From contig NZ_CP126267.1 of assembly GCF_001864935.2 (NCBI RefSeq), forward strand, positions 3,472,001 to 3,536,000: DNA of 64,000 nucleotides, given 5' to 3'. A program made the position numbers and the translations under genes. Shown piece after piece: positions 26,707 through 35,231 of the stretch. The stretch comes from Curtobacterium sp. MCBA15_012 (GTDB lineage: Bacteria > Actinomycetota > Actinomycetes > Actinomycetales > Microbacteriaceae). Under the pieces are notes generated by a model. It ran no database searches and was not told where the DNA came from. It saw nothing but the letters and a program-made list of their open reading frames with translations. Position 1 is the stretch's first letter, and each line of letters starts with the position of its first letter.

Positions 26707-27330
26707 ATGTCCGACCCCGCACCGACGATGGGTCTGCGCGACCGCAAGCGCCGCGAGACCCGCCGGCGCATCGCCGACGCCGCGCGCTCCCTGGCCCTCG
26801 AGCAGGACCTCGACCGCACCACGATCGAGCAGATCGCGGCGCGGGCCGACGTCTCGCCGCGGACGTTCTTCAACTACTTCGAGAGCAAGGAGGACGCGGT
26901 CCTCGGGCACACCGAGCTCGACCTGTCCCCCGCGACCCTCGACGCGCACCTCGCCGAGGTCTCCGGCCGCCCGGTCGTCGAGGCCGTCGTCGACCTGGCG
27001 TTCCTGGTGTTCGGCGACTCCTTCGGCGACGAACGCGAGCGCGAGCACCGCAAGGAGGTGATCGTGCGCTTCCCACAGCTGGTCCGGCGGCAGGTCACCC
27101 GGATGACGACGGTGGCCGAGGCGATGACCGGCGCGGTCCGCACGATCCTCGCGCGCGACCCGGCCTGGGGCCCGGAGGCGGCGACGCCCGAGGCGGCCGA
27201 GATGCTGCTCGGCATGTGCATGACCGGACTGCGGAGCGCCGCCCGGCACGACGGGTCCGAGCCCGCCGAGGTGCGCGAGCGGCTCGTCACGACGATCAGC
27301 GACACGGCAGCCCGGCTCGCGTCCGCCTGA
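26707..27330 (+). CDS. TetR family transcriptional regulator
   Basis: The 207-residue regulator has an N-terminal HTH (RKRRETRRRIADAARSLALE, then TTIEQIAARADVSPRTFFNYFESKEDAV) and a helical ligand-binding C-terminal domain. The ligand is unknown. TACAGT lies 7 nt upstream of the ATG, indicating a leaderless mRNA. The dyad at 26633-26655 suggests autoregulation and control of the divergent hypothetical gene. Confidence 0.9.
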   Translation: MSDPAPTMGLRDRKRRETRRRIADAARSLALEQDLDRTTIEQIAARADVSPRTFFNYFESKEDAVLGHTELDLSPATLDAHLAEVSGRPVVEAVVDLAFLVFGDSFGDEREREHRKEVIVRFPQLVRRQVTRMTTVAEAMTGAVRTILARDPAWGPEAATPEAAEMLLGMCMTGLRSAARHDGSEPAEVRERLVTTISDTAARLASA

Positions 27331-27360
27331 CGGGCGGGACGCGCGCCCGCGACCCGACGC

Positions 27361-27428
27361 CGGACCCGCCGAGCGCCGCCCGGCGACCCGGCGCCGGACC
27401 CGCCGAGCGCCGCCCGGCGATCCGGCGC
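27361..27428. repeat. 34-bp tandem duplication
   Basis: Two copies of a 34-bp unit beginning CGGACCCGCCGAGCGCCGCC differ at one base. They lie in the 3' region of the TetR gene, before palindrome copy 4. No coding role is evident. Confidence 0.7.
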
Positions 27429-27473
27429 CGCACCGGCGGGACACGCGCACCGCGCCCGACGCGACCCCGTGCA

Positions 27474-27515
27474 GGACGGGAGGCGCGGCACCCACCGGCA
27501 CCGCGCCTCCCGTCC
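27474..27515. repeat. Palindrome family A, copy 4
   Basis: GGACGGGAGGCGCGG and CCGCGCCTCCCGTCC are perfect 15-bp arms with a 12-nt loop, between the convergent TetR and osmoprotectant-binding genes. Confidence 0.75.
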
Positions 27516-27546
27516 GTCCCGTCCACGTCGCGACGCGACCCGCGGG

Positions 27547-28620
27547 TCAGGGCTTCGTGATGAAGCCCTCCCGCACCATCCAGTCGAACGCGACGTCCGC
27601 CGGCTCGCGGCCCTCGACGTCCACCTGCCGGTTCAGCTCCTGCAGCACGGCGTCCGTGAGCTTCGGCGAGATCTGGTCGTACACGCCCCGGAGCTGCGGG
27701 TACTCGCGCAGCGTCGCCGAGTCGATCACGGGTGCGACGTTGTACGCCGGGAAGAACGCCCGGTCGTCCTGGAGCACGGTCAGCCCGAGCGACTTGATGC
27801 GGCCGTCGGTCGTGAACACCTCGCCGAAGTTGCACTTGCCACGGTCGGTCGCGGTGTAGACCGTGCCGGTGTCGAGGATGCTGACGTTGCCGTTCGGCAC
27901 GGCGTTCTCCCCCGATCCACCGAGCTCCAGCCCGTACTTCTCGAGCATCGGCTTGAAGCCGTCCGCACGGGAGTTGAACTCCGACTCGACGCAGAACGTG
28001 CGCTGGTCGACCGGCAGCTTCGTGATGTCCGACAGGGTCTTCACGTTCCCGAGCTCGGCGACGGCCTCGTCGCGGACCGCGAACGCGTACGTGTTGTTCA
28101 TCGGCGCCGGCTCGAGCCAGGTCAGCCCGTTGCGCGCGTCCTCCTGCTTGACGGCCTGCCACTGCTCGGTCTTGTCCGGGATCCCCTGCTCGTGCGCCAT
28201 GAAGGTCAGCCAGGCGGTGCCCGTGTACTCCCAGGTGACGTCGGCGTCGTGCGAGGTCATCAGCTCGCGCACCGCGACGGAACCCGGCACGTTCGTCTCG
28301 TCGGTGACGTCGAAGCCCGCGGCCTTGGCGGCGAGCACGGCGATCTTGCCGAGGACGAGCTGCTCCGTGAAGTTCTTCGACGTCACGGTGATGGACGCAG
28401 CCTCCGGCAGGTCGTCGATCCGGTGGATCGACCCGGGGGCTGCACCCGGCACGAAGGACGCGGCGGGCTGCAGGCCGCAGCCCGTCAGCACGAGGGCGCT
28501 CGCGCCCGCCACGGCGGCTGCGGCGAGCACACGGCGGCGGGCGGACGGCCGGGAGGCGCGGCGCACGTCCGGCACGTCGGCTCGCGTCGTGCGCTCCTGC
28601 GTACGGCTGTGGTCCGTCAT
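27547..28620 (-). CDS. Osmoprotectant (glycine betaine) ABC transporter substrate-binding lipoprotein
   Basis: The 357-residue OpuC/OsmF-type binding protein has an N-terminal extension, a hydrophobic signal and lipobox LTGC. The QAT-family core follows: ITVTSKNFTEQLVLGKI, DVTWEYTGTAWLTF and NNTYAFAVRDEAV. It binds quaternary-amine osmolytes such as glycine betaine or carnitine. Its start overlaps the upstream permease stop (ATGA). It is the last gene of a four-gene operon (permease, ATPase, permease, binding protein). Confidence 0.92.
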   Translation of the reverse strand: MTDHSRTQERTTRADVPDVRRASRPSARRRVLAAAAVAGASALVLTGCGLQPAASFVPGAAPGSIHRIDDLPEAASITVTSKNFTEQLVLGKIAVLAAKAAGFDVTDETNVPGSVAVRELMTSHDADVTWEYTGTAWLTFMAHEQGIPDKTEQWQAVKQEDARNGLTWLEPAPMNNTYAFAVRDEAVAELGNVKTLSDITKLPVDQRTFCVESEFNSRADGFKPMLEKYGLELGGSGENAVPNGNVSILDTGTVYTATDRGKCNFGEVFTTDGRIKSLGLTVLQDDRAFFPAYNVAPVIDSATLREYPQLRGVYDQISPKLTDAVLQELNRQVDVEGREPADVAFDWMVREGFITKP

Positions 28621-29378
28621 CGGAGTCCCTTCGGTCGTGCGACCGTCTCGACCACGCGGCCGATCCAGTCGATGGTCAGGGCGAGCAGGGCGACGAGGAG
28701 CGCGCCCGAGACGAGCACCTTCGGCAGGAACAGGTTCACGCCCGTGGTGATGAGCAGGCCGAGGCCGCCCGCGCCGACGAAGGTCGCCAGGCTCGCGGTC
28801 CCGACGAGGAGCACGAGCGCGGTGCGGATGCCGGAGAGCATGACCGGCACGGCGAGCGGGAGCTCCACCTTGAGCAGGACGGCGAACGCGCTCATGCCCA
28901 TGCCCCGGCCGGCCTCGACGAGGCGCTCGTCGACGCTCTGCACCCCGAGCATGGTGTTCCGGAGCACCGGCAGGATCGCGTACAGCACGAGGGCGACGAC
29001 CGCCGACCAGCTGTTCAGGCCGAGCCACGCCGCGAGCAGCACGATGAGGCCGACCGCCGGGGCCGCCTGGCCGAAGTTCGCGACCGCGATGACGGCGGTG
29101 CTCGCGCGGCGCAGGGGCCCGCGGGTGAGCAGGACCCCGAGCGGGATGCCGATCACGAGCACGAGCACGGTGGCCTGCAGGGTGAGGACGAGGTGCTGCC
29201 CGGTCAGGTCGAGGATGCCGCTCGGGTTCAGGGTCGAGCGCTCGGTGGCGGACAGGTCGGCGGTGGCGAGCCAGACGACGAACCCGGCGAGGACGACCAG
29301 GATCGCGATCGGCTGCACGAGGAGCCCCTTCCAGGGCGTCCGCTCACCGGTGGCCGGGCCGGCGACGGCGGTGCTCAC
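28617..29378 (-). CDS. Osmoprotectant ABC transporter permease
   Basis: The 253-residue inner-membrane permease has five to six helices and the BPD-type loop LRNTMLGVQSVDERLVEAGRGMGMSAFAVLLKVELPLAVPVML that contacts the ATPase. It pairs with the second permease (30669-31316). GTG start overlaps the ATPase stop and its stop overlaps the binding-protein start, so translation is coupled. Confidence 0.92.
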   Translation of the reverse strand: MSTAVAGPATGERTPWKGLLVQPIAILVVLAGFVVWLATADLSATERSTLNPSGILDLTGQHLVLTLQATVLVLVIGIPLGVLLTRGPLRRASTAVIAVANFGQAAPAVGLIVLLAAWLGLNSWSAVVALVLYAILPVLRNTMLGVQSVDERLVEAGRGMGMSAFAVLLKVELPLAVPVMLSGIRTALVLLVGTASLATFVGAGGLGLLITTGVNLFLPKVLVSGALLVALLALTIDWIGRVVETVARPKGLR

Positions 29379-30682
29379 CGGTCCCCCTCGCGGGACGCGT
29401 CGCCGTCACGGGCCTGCTGCTCGTCGTTCCGCTCCTCGACGACGGCGGGCGACGACGGCAGCGTCTCGATCGGGTTCGTGTTCGTGCCGACCGGGGCGTA
29501 CGCCTGGTCGGAGGCGGCGGCCGCGCGGGACCGGGTGATGGCGTCCATCACGGTCTCGACGGTGATGACGCCGCGGAAGGACTCGCCGCGACCGGTCACC
29601 AGTGCGGCGCCGGCGCTCGAGACGAGCATGGTGTCGAGCGCGTCGTTGAGCGTCGCGGCCTCGCCGACCACGGGCAGCTCGGGCTCGATGCCCTCGGGCA
29701 CGCGGGTCAGGCGCTCGAGCTGGCGACGGGTCGGCCACCCGATCGGCCGCTGCCGCCGGTCGACGACCACGGCGTGCTGGTGTCCACCGGCCTCGTCCAT
29801 GCGCTGCAGGACGGCCCGGGTCTCCTCGCCGGGCGAGCAGGTGACGGCCGGGGCGAGCTCGACGTCGCGCACCCGGTTCAGGGTGAGCTGCTTCAGGCCG
29901 GCACCGGAGCCGATGAAGTTCTCGACGAACTCGTTCGCCGGCTCGGCCAGGATGCGCTCCGGGGTGTCGTACTGCACGATGTGCGCGCCCTCGGTGAAGA
30001 TCACGATCCAGTCGCCGAGCTTCACGGCCTCGTCGAAGTCGTGCGTGACGATGACGATCGTCTTGTGCAGCTCCTCCTGGATGCGCAGGAGCTCGTCCTG
30101 CAGGCGCTGCCGGGTGATCGGGTCGACGGCGCCGAACGGCTCGTCCATGAGCAGGACGGGCGGGTCCGCCGCGAGCGCCCGGGCGACGCCGACGCGCTGC
30201 TGCTGCCCGCCGGACAGCTCGCGGGGGAACCGGTCGCGGTAGGTGTCGGGGTCGAGCGAGACGAGGTCGAGCAGCTCGTCGACACGGGCGGCGATCTTCT
30301 CCTTCGACCAGCCGAGCATCTTCGGCACGATCGCGATGTTCGCGGCGACCGTCATGTGCGGGAAGAGCCCCCCGGCCTGGATGACGTAGCCCATGCGGCG
30401 GCGCAGCTCGTCGCCGTCGATGCCCGTGACGTCCTCGTCGCCGACGACGATCCGGCCCTCGGTGGGCTCGATCAGGCGGTTGATCATCTTCAGCGTCGTC
30501 GTCTTGCCACAGCCGGACGGCCCGACGAGCATGACGACCTTGCCGGCCGGGATCTCGAGCGTGATGCCGTCGACCGCGGGCTTCTGCTGCCCGGGGTACC
30601 GCTTGGTGACCTCGTCGAGCAGGATGCTGCGGCCGGTGACGTCACCGGCGGGGGCGGTGGTGGCGGAGTCAGTGCTGGACAC
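29375..30682 (-). CDS. Osmoprotectant ABC transporter ATP-binding protein with CBS domains
   Basis: The 435-residue ATPase has Walker A GPSGCGKTT, signature LSGGQQQRVGVARAL, Walker B VLLMDEPFGAVD and H-loop THD. These are followed by a C-terminal region with two CBS-like repeats (about 255-390). In OpuA/OpuC transporters such domains tune uptake to ionic strength or cyclic nucleotides. The last ~40 residues are hydrophilic. Its 5' end overlaps the upstream permease by 14 nt. Confidence 0.93.
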   Translation of the reverse strand: MSSTDSATTAPAGDVTGRSILLDEVTKRYPGQQKPAVDGITLEIPAGKVVMLVGPSGCGKTTTLKMINRLIEPTEGRIVVGDEDVTGIDGDELRRRMGYVIQAGGLFPHMTVAANIAIVPKMLGWSKEKIAARVDELLDLVSLDPDTYRDRFPRELSGGQQQRVGVARALAADPPVLLMDEPFGAVDPITRQRLQDELLRIQEELHKTIVIVTHDFDEAVKLGDWIVIFTEGAHIVQYDTPERILAEPANEFVENFIGSGAGLKQLTLNRVRDVELAPAVTCSPGEETRAVLQRMDEAGGHQHAVVVDRRQRPIGWPTRRQLERLTRVPEGIEPELPVVGEAATLNDALDTMLVSSAGAALVTGRGESFRGVITVETVMDAITRSRAAAASDQAYAPVGTNTNPIETLPSSPAVVEERNDEQQARDGDASREGDR

Positions 30683-31316
30683 GGATACCTCTCGGGGTGG
30701 TCAGACGGCCGAGGCCGATGAGGAGCAGGTCGAGGACGAGGGCGAGCAGCACGACGCCGACGACGCCCACGACCACGGCGTTCAGGGCGTTCGCGCCGCC
30801 GAGGCGGGACAGGCCGGAGAAGATGAAGCCACCGAGGCCGGGACCGAGCGCGTACGCGGCGATCGCGGCGATGCCCATCACCATCTGCGCCGAGACGCGG
30901 ACACCGCTGAGGATGATCGGCCACGCCATCGGCAGCTCGACCTGCAGCAGGGTGCGGATGCGGCTCATCCCGATCCCCCGCGCGGACTCGACGACCGTCG
31001 GCGGGATCTCGGCGAGCCCGACCACCGCGTTGCGCAGGATGGGCAGCGCGGCGAAGAACACGACCGTCACGACGGACGGCAGCACGCCGAAGCCGAGCGG
31101 CACGATGAGCAGACCGATCACCGCGAACGACGGCAGGGTGAGGCCGATCGCGGACACCGCGTTGGCGACGGAGCTCAGCCGCGGACTGCGGTAGACGAGC
31201 GTGGCGAGCACCACGGCGATGACCGCGGCGAGCACCGTGCACTGGACCACCAGTGAGAAGTGCTGCCACGACGCGAACCAGATCTGGTCCCACCGCTCGA
31301 CGACGTACTGGAACAC
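30669..31316 (-). CDS. Osmoprotectant ABC transporter permease, first gene of operon
   Basis: The 215-residue permease (VFQYVVERWDQIWFASWQHF ...) has the EAA-type loop LRNAVVGLAEIPPTVVESARGIGMSRIRTLLQVELPMAWPIIL. Start GTG at 31316 has GGAGG about 10 nt upstream and matches the family N-terminus; the frame stays open further upstream without family similarity. The 207-bp gap before it on this strand probably holds the operon promoter. Confidence 0.9.
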   Translation of the reverse strand: MFQYVVERWDQIWFASWQHFSLVVQCTVLAAVIAVVLATLVYRSPRLSSVANAVSAIGLTLPSFAVIGLLIVPLGFGVLPSVVTVVFFAALPILRNAVVGLAEIPPTVVESARGIGMSRIRTLLQVELPMAWPIILSGVRVSAQMVMGIAAIAAYALGPGLGGFIFSGLSRLGGANALNAVVVGVVGVVLLALVLDLLLIGLGRLTTPRGIRVQH

Positions 31317-31524
31317 GTGGGGGTTCCTCCCTGGTCGGCCGAACGCCCCACAGGACGGGGCTCGAACCCGACCGACCGTACGGCGGGCACCCCGCGCTTG
31401 TACAACGGCGACGGACGGTCCCGCGCGGATCCTGCGTGTTCGACCACAGGGAAATCCCTGATCAGCGAATGGTGAGCGGTCACTTCCTGGGAGAACGGTA
31501 ACGATGCCGACCGACGGTCGGGTA
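31317..31524. promoter_or_regulatory. Regulatory gap upstream of the osmoprotectant operon
   Basis: This gap holds no gene that I can support. GGTCAC (31478-31483) and GGTAAC (31497-31502) resemble the half-sites of MtrA-type boxes. A T-arm-like stretch near 31357-31375 does not fold into a tRNA. The promoter of the opuC-type operon should lie here. Confidence 0.35.
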
Positions 31525-32217
31525 TCAGGCGCGGTCCGGCAGTCCCGCACGCTCGGCGATGTCGACCAGGTGCTCCCGCCACGCCGCCCACTCCGCCGGA
31601 CTCTTGGCGGCGAGGTTGCCGTCCCCGTCGCCCGCCAGGCCGTCGAGCATCTCGCGCACGATGTCCGCGTGCCCCGCGTGCCGGGCGGTCTCGTACGCCA
31701 TGTGCACGAGGATCCGGTGCAGCGTCACCTCGCGGTGCCCCTCCGGCCACCACGGGACGACCCCGCGGGCGTCGAGGTCGAGCGCCTCGATGGTCGCGTC
31801 GGCGTGCGCGGCACTGCGGTGGTGGAACGCGACGACGTCGGCCGTCGACTCGTCGAGCGAGGCGTACATGTCGGCGCCGTCCCACGACTCGAGCCAGGCG
31901 GGCGGGTCCGGCAGCGGGCGGTCGAAGACCATGCCGAGGTACCCGGCCTGCACGCCGGCGACGTGCTTGACGAGCCCGAGGACGTTCGTGCCCGTCGGGG
32001 TGAGCGGCCACCGGGCCTGCCGCTCCGCGAGCCCGTCGAGCTTCGCGAGCAGCGCCGCCCGGTGCTTGCGCAGGTACCGGTGCAGCGTGTCCTTCACCAT
32101 CGCGGCGTCGGTGGTCGGCGAGGACCCCTCGTCGGACAGCGTGGACAGCCCGCTCGACACGATCGCGTCGGCGGGCGGTGCCGGGGTCACGGCGGGGACC
32201 GGGTCGGTGTTCGTCAC
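31525..32217 (-). CDS. DinB family protein (DUF664-like)
   Basis: A 230-residue four-helix-bundle type protein. The segment DTLHRYLRKHRAALLAKLDG starts the conserved domain. Candidate metal histidines are in GLVKHVAGVQAGYLG, the H of LHRILVHMAYETARHAGHADIVREML, and around AAHADATIEAL. DinB-like proteins are often metal-dependent thiol transferases; the substrate is unknown. GTG at 32217 overlaps the upstream gene's stop (GTGA), so the two are coupled. ATG at 32100 is an alternative start. Confidence 0.83.
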   Translation of the reverse strand: MTNTDPVPAVTPAPPADAIVSSGLSTLSDEGSSPTTDAAMVKDTLHRYLRKHRAALLAKLDGLAERQARWPLTPTGTNVLGLVKHVAGVQAGYLGMVFDRPLPDPPAWLESWDGADMYASLDESTADVVAFHHRSAAHADATIEALDLDARGVVPWWPEGHREVTLHRILVHMAYETARHAGHADIVREMLDGLAGDGDGNLAAKSPAEWAAWREHLVDIAERAGLPDRA

Positions 32218-32846
32218 GTCGCCGATGCTGCCACCCGGCGGGCGGTCACGCGCGCCGACTCGTGCACGGCGACCCGCTCGGCCGTGAGCAGGAGGGAGGC
32301 GACCTGCTCCTGCGTCCGGTCCGGTCCGTCGTTCCACCGGGTCAGGTCGCGCACACGGGCGGTGCGGACGTCGGGCGCCGGCGTCCACAGCACGGGCCGG
32401 CCCTCGTCGGCGGCGAGCGCGTGCCACACCAGGTCGAGGGCGCGCTGCACGGGTTGGGTGTGCACGGCCTGCGGACCGCCGGCGGCCGAGACCACCGCGC
32501 CGACGAGGCACGCGCCGACGAGCGGGCGCCCCTGCGCCTCGGTCGCGGCGGCGCTCGACGCGGTGCGCTGCCGACCGTGCTCGTCGAGGTAGGTGAACCA
32601 GGCGTGCTGCACCCAGCCGCGCTCGACGACCCCGCGGGCGTCGGTGAGGAGCCGCTGCAGCTCGCCGAGCTCCTGCACGTGGGCGGCCAGGCGGCGGTCG
32701 CGGGCGGCGGCGCGGTGTGCGGCCCACCGGTCGAGGAGTCCGCGCAGCCCCGACGGTCCCGGGGCGGGCGGTGCGGTGTCGCGGCGGACTGCGGCGGGGG
32801 AGGCGTCGGTGTCGACGTCGTGCGGGACGCGGAACTCGAGGGTCAT
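32214..32846 (-). CDS. DUF6197-like hypothetical protein
   Basis: A 210-residue protein. The parts ARGVVERGWVQHAWF, GACLVGAVVSAAGG and RWNDGPDRTQEQVASLLLTA follow the pattern I remember for DUF6197 (GWxQ ... GAxxxA ... WND..gRTq.eV). The function of that family is unknown. Its stop overlaps the start of the DinB-family gene, so they form a two-gene operon. Assignment is by motif memory only. Confidence 0.6.
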   Translation of the reverse strand: MTLEFRVPHDVDTDASPAAVRRDTAPPAPGPSGLRGLLDRWAAHRAAARDRRLAAHVQELGELQRLLTDARGVVERGWVQHAWFTYLDEHGRQRTASSAAATEAQGRPLVGACLVGAVVSAAGGPQAVHTQPVQRALDLVWHALAADEGRPVLWTPAPDVRTARVRDLTRWNDGPDRTQEQVASLLLTAERVAVHESARVTARRVAASAT

Positions 32847-32935
32847 CAGGCCCCTCCGATCTCCAGTGCACGGTCAGGTGCGAGGAAGCGTACGCCCGGG
32901 ACCGACGGCCGTCCAGGGGTGTGCGCGGACCGGTC

Positions 32936-33814
32936 TCAGTCGTCGAGCACGGCGTCGAGCGCCCGGACCGCGACGTCCCGGTGGCCCGGCTCGTCGCTCG
33001 TCGCGAGCGCCGAGGCGATCGCGACCGCCCAGCCGCGGGCGCGCGTCCAGGTCGCGTCGTCGGCCGCGACCCGCGTCGCGAAGGCGGTCCGCGCCTCCCG
33101 GTCGAGGGTGAGCCACCGGGTGGCGAGGTCGACGGCCGGGTCCCCCGCGGTCACGTCGCCGAAGTCGACGACCGCCGACAGGCGGACCGCTCCGTCGGGG
33201 CGGTCGTCGACGAGCACGTTGGACGGGTGCAGGTCGCCGTGCACCCAGACGGGAGGCCCGGTGTGCGCGGGCGCGTCGATCGCGGTCCGCCAGAGCGCGG
33301 CCGCCTCCACGGCACGGGGCACGTCCGTCGTCGTCAGTCGCGTCGTCACCGCCGCGTCCCGCTCGGCGAGCGGCACGGCGCGGAAGGGGTTGCGTGGTGC
33401 GTCCGCCGCAGCGGGCACGTGCAGGCACGTCAGGAAGGCGGCGAGGTCCTCGGCGACCGGTCGGCCCTGCGGCACCGCGTCCGCCGGTCGACCGGCCAGC
33501 CACGGCACGATGCTCCACGACCACGGGTACCCGTGTGCCGGGCGCCCGGTGCGGACCGGGGCGGGCACGGGTGCGACCGCGGCCACGCGGGCGGCGATGC
33601 CGGGCAGCCAGCGCTGTTCGTGCGCGACGAGCTCGGCCGCGGCGGACCGGCGGGGGAGTCGGACGGCCAGGTCGGTACCCACCCGGACGATCACGTTGTC
33701 CCAGCCGTTCGCGACGACGCGCAGCGGCAGGTCGGCGAGGTCGGGGTGCTGGTCGCGGAGCAGCGCGGCCACGAGGTCGACGTCGACCTCGTGCTCGGCG
33801 GCGGGCGTGGGCAT
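32936..33814 (-). CDS. Aminoglycoside phosphotransferase (APH) family protein
   Basis: The 292-residue kinase-fold protein has the APH catalytic loop VWVHGDLHPSNVLVDD and the metal motif VVDFGDVTAGDPAVDLA. The N-lobe begins with DLVAALLRDQHPDL and NGWDNVIVRVG. It could phosphorylate an aminoglycoside, homoserine or another small molecule; chromosomal members usually have unknown substrates. TACCCT lies 6 nt upstream of the ATG (leaderless), which selects 33814. Confidence 0.87.
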   Translation of the reverse strand: MPTPAAEHEVDVDLVAALLRDQHPDLADLPLRVVANGWDNVIVRVGTDLAVRLPRRSAAAELVAHEQRWLPGIAARVAAVAPVPAPVRTGRPAHGYPWSWSIVPWLAGRPADAVPQGRPVAEDLAAFLTCLHVPAAADAPRNPFRAVPLAERDAAVTTRLTTTDVPRAVEAAALWRTAIDAPAHTGPPVWVHGDLHPSNVLVDDRPDGAVRLSAVVDFGDVTAGDPAVDLATRWLTLDREARTAFATRVAADDATWTRARGWAVAIASALATSDEPGHRDVAVRALDAVLDD

Positions 33815-33884
33815 CCGGTCAGGGTAGTCGGACCGCACGGCTGAGCGCCGTCACAGGCCCGCGAACGGGGGCGGGGCGGAAAAC

Positions 33885-34685
33885 CTACTCCTTGGTATCC
33901 TCTGTGCGAGGCGACGTGGGTGTCCCTGGGGGGACCCGCGTCGCCACGACCGCGGGCCCGTTCCCCGCCGCCCGGTCGCGCGGGTCGTCCGACGCGGTGT
34001 CACCGGCATCCGGATCCGCCCCGGCGTCCGTGGCGGTGTCGGCGTCGATGATCGCGACGAGCCGGGGGATCTCCGGGCGCATCCGCTCCGTGACGATCGC
34101 CGCGAGCAGCACCGTCCACAGTTCGCGCAGCCGTTCGTACAGGTCGGCGCGGTCGTGCAGCCGGTCGGACGTCATCTGCACCCCGGCGAACGCCGGACCG
34201 ACCACGCGGCCGACCATCACCGGGTCCCAGGCGGGGTCGACCTCGCCCGCGTCGATCGCCTGCCGCACGACCGACGCGGTGTGCTGCACCCAGTCGGCGT
34301 CCGGGTCGCGCCGGACCACGGCCGCGGCGTGCTCGTCGGTCGCGAGCCGGATGCCCGCGCTCACCACGACCTCGTGCACCATCTGCGTCGCGACGCCCTG
34401 CGACATCCACATGAGCGACTCGAGCGGCGACAGGCACCGCTCCCGCACGGCGGCGGCGTAGCGGCGGGAGACCTCGTTCTGTGCGGCGACGACCGCGGCG
34501 GCCATGTCGGCCTTCGACCGGAAGTGGAAGTAGACGGCGCCCTTCGTCAGCCCGGCGCGTTCGGCCACGCCGTCGACCGACGTGCCGAGGTAGCCGCGTT
34601 CGTCGAACTCGTGGGCCGCAGCCTCGACCAGGGCCGCCCGCGTCGCCACCGCCCGCTGCTGCCGGCCCCTGCCCTCCTGCGCCAT
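33885..34685 (-). CDS. TetR family regulator (gamma-butyrolactone-receptor-like)
   Basis: The 266-residue regulator begins MAQEGRGRQQRAVATRAALV and continues EFDERGYLGTSVDGVAERAGLTKGAVYFHFRSKADMA. That HTH region resembles ScbR/ArpA-type receptors. The C-terminal ~50 residues are an Ala/Asp/Pro-rich tail. TACGAT lies 7 nt upstream of the ATG (leaderless). The palindrome GGTGCACC lies just upstream (34703-34710) and may be part of an operator. Divergent from a small membrane protein gene, its likely target. Confidence 0.85.
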   Translation of the reverse strand: MAQEGRGRQQRAVATRAALVEAAAHEFDERGYLGTSVDGVAERAGLTKGAVYFHFRSKADMAAAVVAAQNEVSRRYAAAVRERCLSPLESLMWMSQGVATQMVHEVVVSAGIRLATDEHAAAVVRRDPDADWVQHTASVVRQAIDAGEVDPAWDPVMVGRVVGPAFAGVQMTSDRLHDRADLYERLRELWTVLLAAIVTERMRPEIPRLVAIIDADTATDAGADPDAGDTASDDPRDRAAGNGPAVVATRVPPGTPTSPRTEDTKE

Positions 34686-34765
34686 GCCGACGATCGTAGC
34701 CAGGTGCACCCTGCGCGAGGGTGGCCCCCAGGGGACCCCCCGACGGCCTGTCGTACCGTGACCGC

Positions 34766-35209
34766 ATGGACGGATGGCGGAGCCCGCGCACCTGGGCGCT
34801 GACGGGACGGTGGCTGCTGCTGCCGATCGCGGTGCTCGACTGGGTGGCCCTCGCCCCGCAGCCGGTCGTCGTGGTGGCGTTCCTGCTCGCCGTCGTCGGG
34901 TTCGCCGGGATGGCCGCGGCGCTCGTCGTCCGGATGCTGCACCGGTCCCGCGGCGCGATGGCGGCCGTCGGGGTCGCCCTGCTGCTCGGTGGCCTCGTCG
35001 TCCTCGGGCTCGACCCGTTCCCCGGGACGGTGCCGACCCTCGACGCCTGGTGGCCCGATGCCGTCACGCAGCCGCAGGTCGTCGGCAGCGCGTACTGGAA
35101 GACCGCCGGACTCGGGATCGAGCTCGCCGGGTTCGTCCTGCTCGCGACGCTCCTCGTCGCCGCGCTCACCGGGCACCCGGAGCGCCGCCGGCGCGAAACC
35201 GTCCGCTAG
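34766..35209 (+). CDS. Small integral membrane protein
   Basis: A 147-residue protein with four predicted membrane helices (for example LLLPIAVLDWVALAPQPVVV and VVAFLLAVVGFAGMAAALVV) and a basic C-terminus. I recognise no family. TACCGT lies 6 nt upstream of the ATG (leaderless). It is divergent from the TetR gene and could be regulated by it. Confidence 0.7.
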   Translation: MDGWRSPRTWALTGRWLLLPIAVLDWVALAPQPVVVVAFLLAVVGFAGMAAALVVRMLHRSRGAMAAVGVALLLGGLVVLGLDPFPGTVPTLDAWWPDAVTQPQVVGSAYWKTAGLGIELAGFVLLATLLVAALTGHPERRRRETVR

Positions 35210-35231
35210 CCCCGACCGGGCCCGCGCGGGG

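Noticed and set aside
31350..31390. A tRNA T-arm-like sequence (GGGTTCGAGCCCC on the minus strand)
   Set aside because: No matching acceptor stem, anticodon arm or D arm could be built around it.
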